Part shown: piece after piece, positions 12,001-17,622 of the stretch
How the letters are laid out: every line of letters begins with the position of its first letter
Numbering within the stretch: the stretch's first letter is position 1
From: Pseudomonas sp. PSKL.D1
GTDB taxonomy: Bacteria > Pseudomonadota > Gammaproteobacteria > Pseudomonadales > Pseudomonadaceae
Direction of reading: 5' to 3'
NCBI RefSeq assembly: GCF_028898945.1
Contig: NZ_CP118607.1
Location: 186,001-250,000, forward strand
DNA length: 64,000 nt
Notes under the pieces: generated by a model
What the model saw: only the letters and a program-made list of their open reading frames with translations
Database searches by the model: none
Told to the model about the DNA's origin: nothing
Position numbers and translations under genes: made by a program

Positions 12001-12081
12001 GAGTACGCGCCGGATGCCTTCTGGGGATACTGCGATGACTTGGCCAACAATGCTCTTGACGATGGCAACAACGCTGCTCAT
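1..12081 (-). CDS. lapA: LapA giant biofilm adhesin, N-terminal part (runs off the left edge)
   Basis: Large cell-surface adhesin exported by LapBCE and held in the outer membrane until the periplasmic protease LapG releases it. The frame is open for 4027 codons from ATG at 12081 (GGAGAG four bases upstream) to the window edge, so the C-terminus is missing. Residues 1-130 resemble the LapA retention module (MSSVVAIVKSIVGQV; an ELADGRLLDLG stretch; GGGHSFV). TAAG motifs lie at residues 107-110 and 112-115. A Thr/Asp-rich linker follows. Next come about four 100-residue repeats (roughly 10070-11270) and then 202-residue repeats to the edge. Each 202-residue unit is two Ig-like modules containing EGG-x-I/V-TYT and ITGTTGG motifs. 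The expected C-terminal Calx-beta/vWA/RTX and secretion signal lie outside. The gene is divergent from lapEBC. Identity is firm from module plus neighbours. Confidence 0.95.
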   Translation of the reverse strand, partial: MSSVVAIVKSIVGQVIAVSPEGIRRVLIEGDRLLAGEQVLTGPGGAVTLELADGRLLDLGRDSQWSADAPDSSTDLSQATAQAAPSVEELQQAIAAGVDPTTQLEATAAGPTAAGSGGSVGGGHSFVMLDATAGSVDPTIGFPTDPLAFAAGLDTEEVGALDTTSTTDTDTVVTTGLTLSATPSISEAGGVIVYTATVGQAPSTNLTVTLSNGAVIVIPAGQTTGSVNVTIPANDTPYIDGGQISTVVTGTTGGGGLVVTLPQTPTLTEITDTVDTTTATLTATPSVTEGGVITYTVTLSNPAQTPVTVTLSNGQTITVEAGQSTGSVNFQTPANDVYNNGSTVSTTITGTTGGNFEQLTPNPAPAETTIADSVDTTTATLTATPSVTEGGVITYTVTLSNPAQTPVTVTLSNGQTITVEAGQSTGSVNFQTPANDVYNNGSTVSTTITGTTGGNFEQLTPNPAPAETTIADSVDTTTATLTATPSVTEGGVITYTVTLSNPAQTPVTVTLSNGQTITVEAGQSTGSVNFQTPANDVYNNGSTVSTTITGTTGGNFEQLTPNPAPAETTIADSVDTTTATLTATPSVTEGGVITYTVTLSNPAQTPVTVTLSNGQTITVEAGQSTGSVNFQTPANDVYNNGSTVSTTITGTTGGNFEQLEANSTPAVTTINDSIDTSTVTLTATPSVTEGGVVTYTATVSAPVTGTPLVVSLANGQTITIQVGQSSGSVPFTAPDNVLSTNASLTNSITGVTGGNYEKLEAVGNPTTSVVDDPANLDTTGLTLTATGTVAEGGQIIYTATLSNPAGTAMTVTLSNGAVITIAKGETQGSVPFAAPSDSVYVDAGNVSVTISGTTGGDFEKLDVSPTPAVTAITDTIDTSTVTLTATASAVEGGVVTYTASVTSPVTGTPLVITLANGQSITIPVNASSGSVDFIAPNNVLNTNTPLTNSITGVSGGNYEKLDTAGEPTTTVTDDPARLDTTGLTLTATGTVQEGGEIVYTAKLTNPAGTEMKVTLSNGETITIGKGQTEASITLPAPANTVYVDGTNVSVTVTGTTGGDFEKLEVSPTAAVTAITDSIDTSTVTLTATASAVEGGVVTYTASVTSPVTGTPLVITLANGQSITIPVNASSGSVDFIAPNNVLNTNTPLTNSITGVTGGNYEKLDTAGNPTTTVTDDPARLDSTGLTLTATGTVQEGGEIVYTAKLTNPAGTEMKITLSNGETITIGKGQTEASITLPAPANTVYVDGTNVSVTVTGTTGGDFEHLEVSPTAAVTAVTDSIDTSTVTLTATASAVEGGVVTYTASVTSPVTGTPLVITLANGQSITIPVNASSGSVDFIAPNNVLNTNTPLTNSITGVSGGNYEKLDTAGEPTTTVTDDPARLDTTGLTLTATGTVQEGGEIVYTVRLTNPTGTEMKVSLSNGETITIGKGQTEGSITFPAPQNTVYVDGGNVSVTVTGTTGGDFEHLEVSPTAAVTAVTDTIDTSTVTLTATASAVEGGVVTYTASVTSPVTGTPLVITLANGQSITIPVNASSGSVDFIAPNNVLNTNTPLTNSITGVSGGNYEHLETAGTPTTTVTDDPARLDTTGLTLTATGTVQEGGEIVYTAKLTNPAGTEMKVTLSNGETITIGKGQTEGSVTFPAPQNTVYVDGGNVSVTVTGTTGGDFEHLEVSPTAAVTAVTDTIDTSTVTLTATASAVEGGVVTYTASVTSPVTGTPLVITLANGQSITIPVNASSGSVDFIAPNNVLNTNTPLTNSITGVSGGNYEHLETAGTPTTTVTDDPARLDTTGLTLTATGTVQEGGEIVYTAKLTNPAGTEMKVTLSNGETITIGKGQTEGSVTFPAPQNTVYVDGGNVSVTVTGTTGGDFEHLEVSPTAAVTAVTDTIDTSTVTLTATASAVEGGVVTYTASVTSPVTGTPLVITLANGQSITIPVNASSGSVDFIAPNNVLNTNTPLTNSITGVTGGNYEHLETAGTPTTVVTDDPARLDTTGLTLTASNTVQEGGQITYTAKLTNPAGTEMKISLSNGETITIGKGQTEGSITFPAPANTVYVDAGNVSVTVTGTTGGDFEHLEVSPTAAVTAITDSIDISTVTLTATASAVEGGVVTYTASVTSPVTGTPLVITLANGQSITIPVNSSSSSVDFIAPNNVLNTNTPLTNSITGVTGGNYEQLETAGTPTTVVTDDPARLDTTGLTLTASNTVQEGGQITYTATLTNPAGTEMKVILSNGETITIGKGQTEGSITFPAPANTVYVDAGNVSVTVTGTTGGDFEHLEVSPTAAVTAITDSIDISTVTLTATASAVEGGVVTYTASVTSPVTGTPLVITLANGQSITIPVNASSGSVDFIAPNNVLNTNTPLTNSITGVSGGNYEQLETAGTPTTTVTDDPARLDTTGLTLSATGTVQEGGEIVYTVRLTNPTGTEMKVSLSNGETITIGKGLSEGSITLPAPANTVYVDGTNVSVTVTGTTGGDFEHLEVSPTAAVTAITDTIDTSTVTLTATASAVEGGVVTYTASVTSPVTGTPLVITLANGQSITIPVNSSSGSVDFIAPNNVLNTNTPLTNSITGVSGGNYEHLETAGTPTTTVTDDPARLDTTGLTLSATGTVQEGGEIVYTVRLTNPTGTEMKVSLSNGETITIGKGLSEGSITLPAPANTVYVDGTNVSVTVTGTTGGDFEHLEVSPTAAVTAITDTIDTSTVTLTATASAVEGGVVTYTASVTSPVTGTPLVITLANGQSITIPVNSSSGSVDFIAPNNVLNTNTPLTNSITGVSGGNYEHLETAGTPTTTVTDDPARLDTTGLTLSATGTVQEGGEIVYTVRLTNPTGTEMKVSLSNGETITIGKGLSEGSITLPAPANTVYVDGTNVSVTVTGTTGGDFEHLEVSPTAAVTAITDTIDTSTVTLTATASAVEGGVVTYTASVTSPVTGTPLVITLANGQSITIPVNSSSGSVDFIAPNNVLNTNTPLTNSITGVSGGNYEHLETAGTPTTTVTDDPARLDTTGLTLSATGTVQEGGEIVYTVRLTNPTGTEMKVSLSNGETITIGKGLSEGSITLPAPANTVYVDGTNVSVTVTGTTGGDFEHLEVSPTAAVTAITDTIDTSTVTLTATASAVEGGVVTYTASVTSPVTGTPLVITLANGQSITIPVNSSSGSVDFIAPNNVLNTNTPLTNSITGVTGGNYEQLDTAGEPTTTVTDDPARLDTTGLTLSATGTVQEGGEIVYTVRLTNPTGTEMKVSLSNGETITIGKGLSEGSITLPAPANTVYVDGTNVSVTVTGTTGGDFEHLEVSPTAAVTAITDTIDTSTVTLTATASAVEGGVVTYTASVTSPVTGTPLVITLANGQSITIPVNSSSGSVDFIAPNNVLNTNTPLTNSITGVSGGNYEQLETAGTPTTTVTDDPARLDTTGLTLSATGTVQEGGEIVYTAKLTNPAGTEMKVTLSNGETITIGKGQTEGSVTFPAPQNTVYVDGGNVSVTVTGTTGGDFEHLEVSPTAAVTAVTDTIDTSTVTLTATASAAEGGVVTYTASVTSPVTGTPLVITLANGQSITIPVNASSGSVDFIAPNNVLNTNTPLTNSITGVSGGNYEKLDTAGEPTTTVTDDPARLDTTGLTLSATGTVQEGGEIVYTAKLTNPAGTEMKISLSNGETITIGKGQTEASITLPAPANTVYVDGTNVSVTVTGTTGGDFEKLEVSPTAAVTAITDSIDTSTVTLTATPSVTEGGTVVYTATVSSPVTVAPLVISLANGQTITIAVNATSGSVDYIAPNNVYTTNTPLTNSITGVTGGNYEKLETSGTPTTTVNDNPNNLDTTGISLTATNSVQEGGQITYTVKLTNPAGSAMTISLSNGSTVTIAKGLSEGTVTVDAPRNTVYVDGTNVSASITGTTGGDFEKINVNATPAVTSITDTIDTSTVTLTATPNVMEGGVVTYTATVSAPVTKAPLVVTLENGQSITIGVGATSGSVNFTAPNNVYTTNTPLTNSITGVTGGNYEKLETTGTPTTTVNDNPNNLDTTGISLTATNSVQEGGQI
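125..9826 (-). repeat. LapA tandem 606-bp (202-residue) repeat array
   Basis: The anchor in the CTCGTAGTT(A/G)CCNCC segment recurs at 125, 731, 1337 and then every 606 bp to 9821. That is 16 consecutive periods without a net insertion or deletion. From about 2100 to 4780 the units are nearly identical on reading, and the periods starting near 2711, 3317 and 3923 show no difference that I found. Other units differ at scattered positions. Each unit encodes two related Ig-like modules of about 100 residues. The array continues past the left edge. Confidence 0.9.
10071..11270 (-). repeat. LapA tandem 300-bp (100-residue) repeats
   Basis: Four units of exactly 300 bp lie closer to the LapA N-terminus than the 606-bp array. 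The anchor CCGCCAGTGG occurs at 10121, 10421, 10721 and 11021. Sequence 10346-10926 equals 10646-11226 without a mismatch that I could find, so about three copies are identical. The unit furthest from the N-terminus (10071-10370) has diverged. Confidence 0.9.
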
Positions 12082-12433
12082 TGGACTCTCCGGGTTACCC
12101 GATGTTGGTTCTTCCATGCCCCGAGCGGTGTTCAAAAGGCCGCTTCAGGCGGGAATGTTTCGTTAATGTTTTCGACTTATTTGACGTCAAATTTTTGTCT
12201 ATATCGTTTGGCGATTAACTTTATGCCAAACTATTGACCTTCTGATTGCCATCCTAAACAATCGGCTCAGTAATGTCACATTGATATTTGAACGTTTGCT
12301 TCTTCTTCCCGAAGTGCCCAGCCCTGTGCCCTGTTGGAAGCTCGCTCATCGGTCAAATCAGGTTGCCATTTTCCAAGCCTGAACAGCTTCAGCCGTGCTT
12401 CAGGACAACAGCGCCCTCGGGGATCAGTAAACA
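12082..12433. promoter_or_regulatory. Divergent lapA / lapE intergenic region
   Basis: A 352-bp gene-free stretch between two divergent start codons, markedly AT-rich from 12155 to 12300, unlike the GC-rich genes on both sides. It must hold the promoters for lapA (leftward) and lapEBC (rightward). A perfect 14-bp palindrome, ATTTGACGTCAAAT, lies at 12179-12192, about 98 bp upstream of the lapA ATG. I do not see an unambiguous FleQ-type box and cannot assign the -10/-35 elements with confidence. Confidence 0.7.
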
Positions 12434-13771
12434 ATGCGTGCATCTCTTTTTACCGCTCTACCACTGGCCTTTGCCGCCTCCTTCGTACACGCTCAGACAC
12501 TGCCTGAAGCCATGCAGGCGGCGCTTGAGGTTCACCCCGAGATCCAGGCCGGGGTCAATGCCCGCGTGGCGGCGGACTATCAGCTGCGTGCTGCCAAGGG
12601 CGGCTATTTGCCGCGGGTAGATGTGACAGCCGGTTACGGCCGGGAAGGCACCGACAGCCCGAGTACTGCCAATCGTTGGGAAACCCTTAACCGAGGTGAG
12701 TCAGCGATCCGTTTGCGCCAGATGGTTTTTGACGGTTTTGCCACTTCCAGCGAAGTCGGCCGCCAACAGGCCACCGCCAATGCCCGCGCTTACTCGCTGA
12801 TGGGTACTTCGGAGCGTACCGGGCTCGACGTGGCCCAGGTTTATCTGGATGTGCTGAGCCGCCGCGAAATGGTGCGCCTGGCAGAAGAAAACCTGCGTAA
12901 CCACGAACGCATCCTCGACCAGATCAAACTGCGTACCAGCCGTGGCGTTGGCCGCCTGGCCGACCTCGACCAGGCTGAAGCGCGCCTGGCACAGGCGCAA
13001 AACAACCTGATAACCGAGAAGACCAACCTGGCTGATGCCAATACCAACTACCTGAGCGTGGTTGGCCGCATGCCCGAAGAACTGAGCGCACCCGCACCTT
13101 TCATCGACTTGCTGCCAGCCACGCTGGAGGAAGCCCGCGCGCAGATGGTAGAAAGCAGCCCGGTACTGCGTTCGGCAGAATCCGACATTGCCGCAGCGGA
13201 AAAACAGTACGAAGCGGCGAAGTCTACGTTCTACCCGCGTTTTGATGCAGAGCTCGGACGGACGGCCGACAACAACATCGATGGCATCGCTGGCCATAAC
13301 AATGAATGGCAGGCCATGCTGCGCATGAACTTCAACCTGTATGCCGGCGGCAGCAACAAGGCAGACCTGGAGTCGAAGTCGTACCTGGCCAACCAGGCGC
13401 TGGACATTCGCAACAATGCCTTGCGCCAACTCAACGAGGAATTGGGCCTGGCTTGGAACGCCCAGGAGAACGCCAACGCCCAGGTCCCGATCGCCCAGCA
13501 ATACGTTGACCACAGCAACCGTGTGCGCAGCGCCTATCAGCAGCAATTCAGCCTTGGCGAGCGAACCTTGCTCGACTTGCTCGACAGTGAAAATGAAACC
13601 TTCACCGCTCAACGTCGGTTGGTAGAAGTAAAAAACATTCAATTGTTTACTCAGTACCGAATCAAGGCGACCATTGGCCAGCTGCTCAAGAGCCAAGGCG
13701 TTGTAGCGCCGATGGCCACCGTTGTGCAGAACGATTTGAAACCCAAGGTGAACCTGCCAGGCCTGAACTGA
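12434..13771 (+). CDS. lapE: TolC-family outer-membrane channel of the LapA secretion system
   Basis: Outer-membrane component of the type I secretion machine that exports LapA. It is 445 residues with a cleavable signal peptide (MRASLFTALPLAFAASFVHA before QTLPEAM). Two TolC-type halves rich in Ala/Gln/Glu helices follow, with typical motifs such as a YxxAKSTFYPRFD segment and an NLYAGGSN stretch before the second helical hairpin. The length is normal for the family. It is the first gene of the lapEBC operon, 45 bp before lapB, and divergent from lapA. Assignment to LapE rather than a general TolC rests on this position. Start ATG at 12434, the first codon giving a signal peptide. Confidence 0.92.
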   Translation: MRASLFTALPLAFAASFVHAQTLPEAMQAALEVHPEIQAGVNARVAADYQLRAAKGGYLPRVDVTAGYGREGTDSPSTANRWETLNRGESAIRLRQMVFDGFATSSEVGRQQATANARAYSLMGTSERTGLDVAQVYLDVLSRREMVRLAEENLRNHERILDQIKLRTSRGVGRLADLDQAEARLAQAQNNLITEKTNLADANTNYLSVVGRMPEELSAPAPFIDLLPATLEEARAQMVESSPVLRSAESDIAAAEKQYEAAKSTFYPRFDAELGRTADNNIDGIAGHNNEWQAMLRMNFNLYAGGSNKADLESKSYLANQALDIRNNALRQLNEELGLAWNAQENANAQVPIAQQYVDHSNRVRSAYQQQFSLGERTLLDLLDSENETFTAQRRLVEVKNIQLFTQYRIKATIGQLLKSQGVVAPMATVVQNDLKPKVNLPGLN

Positions 13772-13816
13772 GGCTCACCCGACCCCATCTACCCGTAAGG
13801 TTGAAGAGAGCACCGC

Positions 13817-15973
13817 GTGGAATCCGAAGTCAGTCGAGTCCAACTCAACCACGATCCACGCAGTCAGCATGACGATCCGCTACTGGATAGCCTGCTGACC
13901 CTGTGTGTGCTGCATCAGAAACCCGCCAGCCGGGCGATGTTGACCACTGGCCTGCCGCTGCCTGCGCAACGGCTGAGCCCGGAGCTGTTGCCTCGTGCAG
14001 CAGCCCGCGCCGGCCTGCAGGGGCGCCTGTTGCAGCGCAAGCTGGAGCAAATTCCGAGCATCGCCATGCCTGCCATGTTGCTGCTCAAAGAAGGCCGCGC
14101 CGCAGTTATGCTGGGCTGGGAGAACGAGGATACCGCCCGCCTGCTGCTCAGCGAGAGCGACGGCGGCGAGGTGCTGGTCAGCCGTGAGGCATTGCTGGAC
14201 GACTACAGTGGCCGGGTGTTCTTCGCCCAGCCGCAGCACAAGTTCGACGTCAACCACGGCAACCTTATCCCGCGCGCCCGCTCCTGGTTCCGCGACACCC
14301 TCCTGCGCAGCAAATGGCTGTACATCGATGCAATCGCCGCCAGCCTGGTGATCAACATCATCGCTTTGGCGGCGCCGTTGTTCGTGATGAACGTCTATGA
14401 CCGGGTAGTGCCCAACCAGGCCACCGCAACCCTGTGGGTGCTGGCCGTCGGCATCGCCGGTGCTTATGTTTTCGATCTGATTCTCAAGGGCCTGCGCGGG
14501 TTATGCCTGGATCTGGCCGGTAAAAAAACAGACCTGATCATCTCGGCCACGCTGTTCGAGCGTATCGTGGGCATGTCGATGAAGTACCGGCCCGCGCGGG
14601 TCGGCAGCTTTGCCCAGAACATTCATGAGTTTCAGGGCCTGCGTGACTTTCTCGCTTCGCTGACACTGACCAGCCTGATCGACCTACCGTTCACGTTGTT
14701 GATCCTGATCGTCATCGCCATTATCGGCGGCCACCTGGTGTGGATTCCGGTGCTGGCGTTCCCACTGGCGCTTGGCATTGGCTATGCGCTGCAGCGGCCC
14801 TTGATGGCCACCATGGAGCGCACCATGGCCTTGGCGTCCGAGCGCCAGTCGAGCCTGATCGAAACCCTCGCCGGCCTTGACGCGGTGAAGGTCAACAACG
14901 CCGAGAGCGAGCGCCAGTACATGTGGGAGCAGACTCTCGGCACCCTCAGCCGGCTGGAGCTGCGGGTGAAAGTGCTGTCGAGCCTGGCGATGAATATCAC
15001 CATGCTGATTCAGCAACTGGCCGGTGTGGCGATGATCTGCGTGGGCGTTTACCTGATCATCGATGGCACTCTTAGCATGGGCGGCCTGGTGGCCTGCTAC
15101 ATGCTCAGTGGTCGCGCCCTCGGCCCGCTGAGCCAGCTCAATGGCCTGCTGGCCCGCTATCAACAGGCCAAGGTAACCATGGCCTCCACTGACCAGATGA
15201 TGGAACTGCCGCAGGAGCGCAACTTCGAGGAGCGCCCGCTGAGCCGTCAGGTGCTGCAGGGCGCCATCGAATTCCGCGGTGTCGATTTCACCTATCCGAA
15301 TCAGCAAAACCAGGCGCTCAAAGGTATCAACCTGAGCATTCGCCCCGGCGAGAAAGTCGGCATCATCGGCCGCAGTGGTTCGGGCAAGAGTTCGTTGGCC
15401 AAGCTGATTGTTGGCCTTTACGAAGCCGACAAGGGTTCGTTGCTGGTCGATGGCGTGGACATTCGCCAGATTGACGTAAGTGAACTGCGCCACAACATCG
15501 GTTATGTGCCCCAGGACATCCAGCTGCTGGCCGGTACCCTGCGCGATAACCTGGTCAGCGGCGCCCGCTACATCGAAGACGAACTGATCCTGCAGGCCGC
15601 CGAGCTGGCAGGTGTGCACGAATTTGCCCGCTTGCACCCCGACGGTTACGAGCTGCAGGTTGGCGAGCGCGGCCAGAACCTCTCCGGGGGCCAGCGCCAG
15701 AACGTGGCGCTGGGTCGCGCCCTGTTGCTCAACCCGCAAATCCTGCTGCTCGACGAACCAACCAGTGCCATGGACAACACTGGCGAAGAACGCCTCAAGC
15801 AACGCTTGCAGGCCGTGGTGGAGAACAAGACCGTGCTGCTGGTCACCCACCGTGCTTCGCTGCTGTCGCTGGTCGACCGGCTGATCGTCATCGACCGTGG
15901 GCAGATTGTCGCCGATGGCCCTAAGGCCGCGGTCATGGATGCGTTGAAGAAGGGGCAGATCAGTGTTGCATAA
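13817..15973 (+). CDS. lapB: LapB type I secretion ABC transporter (permease-ATPase)
   Basis: Inner-membrane ABC exporter powering LapA secretion, 718 residues. Residues about 15-145 form a C39-like domain without the catalytic Cys/His of a true peptidase, as expected for exporters of RTX-type adhesins. A six-helix membrane domain follows (about 165-450), then the nucleotide-binding domain. That domain has Walker A GRSGSGKSS with Lys near residue 524, signature LSGGQRQNVALG, Walker B ILLLDEPTSAMD and an H-loop in LLVTHRAS. The start is GTG at 13817 with a purine-rich GAAGAGAG ribosome site just upstream. It overlaps lapC by 11 bp, so the two are probably translationally coupled. Confidence 0.95.
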   Translation: MESEVSRVQLNHDPRSQHDDPLLDSLLTLCVLHQKPASRAMLTTGLPLPAQRLSPELLPRAAARAGLQGRLLQRKLEQIPSIAMPAMLLLKEGRAAVMLGWENEDTARLLLSESDGGEVLVSREALLDDYSGRVFFAQPQHKFDVNHGNLIPRARSWFRDTLLRSKWLYIDAIAASLVINIIALAAPLFVMNVYDRVVPNQATATLWVLAVGIAGAYVFDLILKGLRGLCLDLAGKKTDLIISATLFERIVGMSMKYRPARVGSFAQNIHEFQGLRDFLASLTLTSLIDLPFTLLILIVIAIIGGHLVWIPVLAFPLALGIGYALQRPLMATMERTMALASERQSSLIETLAGLDAVKVNNAESERQYMWEQTLGTLSRLELRVKVLSSLAMNITMLIQQLAGVAMICVGVYLIIDGTLSMGGLVACYMLSGRALGPLSQLNGLLARYQQAKVTMASTDQMMELPQERNFEERPLSRQVLQGAIEFRGVDFTYPNQQNQALKGINLSIRPGEKVGIIGRSGSGKSSLAKLIVGLYEADKGSLLVDGVDIRQIDVSELRHNIGYVPQDIQLLAGTLRDNLVSGARYIEDELILQAAELAGVHEFARLHPDGYELQVGERGQNLSGGQRQNVALGRALLLNPQILLLDEPTSAMDNTGEERLKQRLQAVVENKTVLLVTHRASLLSLVDRLIVIDRGQIVADGPKAAVMDALKKGQISVA

Positions 15974-17339
15974 GCTGGATATGGGGCGTTTCAAGGACGG
16001 CCTGCGCCGCTATTTCAAAGGCTCTGAGTCGTTGAATGGGCAGCCGCTGCCTGAGGTCAACAAAGCGCTGATCGAAGATGCCCCACGGGTGGTGCGGTTG
16101 ACCATCTGGGGTGTGATCGGGTTTTTCGTGTTCCTGATTGTCTGGGCCTGCTTTGCACCTATCGATGAAGTGACGCGCGGCGAAGGCAAGGCGATCCCAT
16201 CGTCAAAGGTGCAGAAGATCCAGAACCTTGAGGGTGGCATTGTTGCCGAGCTCTTCGCCAAGGAAGGGCAGGTGGTGGAAGTCGGCCAGCCATTGCTGCG
16301 CCTGGATGAAACCCGCTTTGCTTCCAACGTCGGCGAAACCGAGGCCGACCGGCTGGCCATGGCCCTGCGCGTGCAGCGCCTGAGCGCCGAGGTGGATGAC
16401 AAACCGCTGCAGATTGACGAAGAACTGCGCAAGGCCGCGCCAAGCCAGGCCGCGAACGAGCAATCGTTGTACCAGAGCCGCCGCCAGCAACTGCAGGACG
16501 AGATTGGCGGCCTACAGCAGCAATTGGTGCAGCGTCAGCAGGAGCTGCGCGAGTTCAACTCCAAGCGTGCCCAGTACGCCAACAGCCTGCAGTTGCTGCG
16601 CCAGGAAATTTCCATGTCCGAGCCGCTGGTTGCTCAGGGTGCGATTTCCCAGGTTGAGGTGTTGCGCCTGCGCCGGGCCGAGGTCGAAAACCGTGGCCAG
16701 ATGGATGCCACCACGCTGGCCATCCCGCGAGCCGAAGCGGCTATTCGGGAAGTCGAGAGCAAGATTGAAGAAACCCGCGGCAAGTTCCGCAGCGACGCCC
16801 TGACCAAACTCAACGAAGCACGTACCGAGCTGGATAAGGCCACTGCCACCAGCAAGGCGCTGGACGACCGTGTAAACCGCACGCTCGTTACCTCGCCGGT
16901 GCGCGGTATCGTCAAGCAGTTGCTGGTCAACACCATTGGCGGCGTGATCCAGCCGGGCAGTGACATCGTCGAGATCGTACCGCTGGACGATTCATTGGTG
17001 ATCGAGGCCAAGATCTTGCCCAAGGATATTGCCTTCCTCCACCCTGGCCAGGAAGCGACCGTCAAGTTCACGGCCTACGACTACACCATTTACGGCGGTT
17101 TGAAGGCCAAGCTTGAGCAGATCGGTGCCGATACCATCACGGATGAAGACAAAAAAACCACCTACTACGTGATCAAGCTGCGCACCGATAAAAGCCACCT
17201 GGGCACTGACGACAAGCCGCTGCTGATCATCCCCGGGATGGTCGCCACGGTGGATATCATGACCGGCAAGAAAACCATCATGAGCTACCTGCTCAAGCCG
17301 ATCATGAAAGCGCGGTCCGAGGCTTTGCGCGAGCGGTAG
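15963..17339 (+). CDS. lapC: LapC membrane-fusion (HlyD-type) protein
   Basis: Periplasmic adaptor linking LapB to LapE, 458 residues. It has a short cytoplasmic N-terminus, one membrane helix at about residues 43-62 (GVIGFFVFLIVWACFAPID), then a lipoyl-like half (KIQNLEGGIVAELF). A long coiled-coil hairpin covers about 120-305 with many Gln/Glu/Arg heptads. The second lipoyl half and the beta-barrel with SPVRGIVKQL and PGSDIVEIVP follow. The start is GTG at 15963, 11 bp inside lapB with GGGG at good spacing. A downstream ATG at 15981 is possible but has a poorer ribosome site. Last gene of the operon, followed by a palindromic repeat. Confidence 0.94.
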   Translation: MLHKLDMGRFKDGLRRYFKGSESLNGQPLPEVNKALIEDAPRVVRLTIWGVIGFFVFLIVWACFAPIDEVTRGEGKAIPSSKVQKIQNLEGGIVAELFAKEGQVVEVGQPLLRLDETRFASNVGETEADRLAMALRVQRLSAEVDDKPLQIDEELRKAAPSQAANEQSLYQSRRQQLQDEIGGLQQQLVQRQQELREFNSKRAQYANSLQLLRQEISMSEPLVAQGAISQVEVLRLRRAEVENRGQMDATTLAIPRAEAAIREVESKIEETRGKFRSDALTKLNEARTELDKATATSKALDDRVNRTLVTSPVRGIVKQLLVNTIGGVIQPGSDIVEIVPLDDSLVIEAKILPKDIAFLHPGQEATVKFTAYDYTIYGGLKAKLEQIGADTITDEDKKTTYYVIKLRTDKSHLGTDDKPLLIIPGMVATVDIMTGKKTIMSYLLKPIMKARSEALRER

Positions 17340-17348
17340 TTTTGGGGC

Positions 17349-17414
17349 GGCCGCATCGCGGATAAATCCGCTCCTACGCGGTCTTGTAGGAGCGGATTTA
17401 TCCGCGATGCGGCC
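17349..17414. repeat. REP palindrome pair (P. putida type)
   Basis: Two head-to-head copies of the repeat with core GTAGGAGCGGATTTATCCGC, flanked by GGCCGCAT/ATGCGGCC. They form one long inverted repeat with a short loop, ten bases after the lapC stop. It could act as a bidirectional terminator or mRNA stabiliser. Confidence 0.9.
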
Positions 17415-17448
17415 AGCACATATTCTTCAGGATCACGCATTCCTGTTC

Positions 17449-17471
17449 ATATCGTTATTCATTAACGATAT
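17449..17471. promoter_or_regulatory. AT-rich inverted repeat upstream of the dioxygenase gene
   Basis: ATATCGTTA, five bases, then TAACGATAT: a perfect 9-bp inverted repeat in a locally AT-rich stretch (17430-17505) about 150 bp before the dioxygenase start. TTATTC occurs inside it at 17455-17460 and again downstream in the same tract. Its position suggests an operator or activator site for the dioxygenase-transporter genes. The binding protein is unknown. Confidence 0.45.
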
Positions 17472-17622
17472 TTAAATTATTTTTCTTATTCCTTTATATT
17501 CAATCCCACTGCGTACCCGTCGACCAATCGATGCGCCGCACGACTTGAACCCACACGGGTAGCCCCCGTGCGTTTCTGATCGTTGCGCGCCATTGAAGTC
17601 GCGCACTGCGTGGGAGTGAAAC

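Noticed and set aside
11528..12237. Plus-strand frames of 175-212 codons over the lapA N-terminus
   Set aside because: They are antisense to the well-supported retention module of LapA and have no upstream ribosome site.
12701..13696. 331-codon minus-strand frame inside lapE
   Set aside because: Antisense to a clear TolC-family protein; composition typical of shadow frames.
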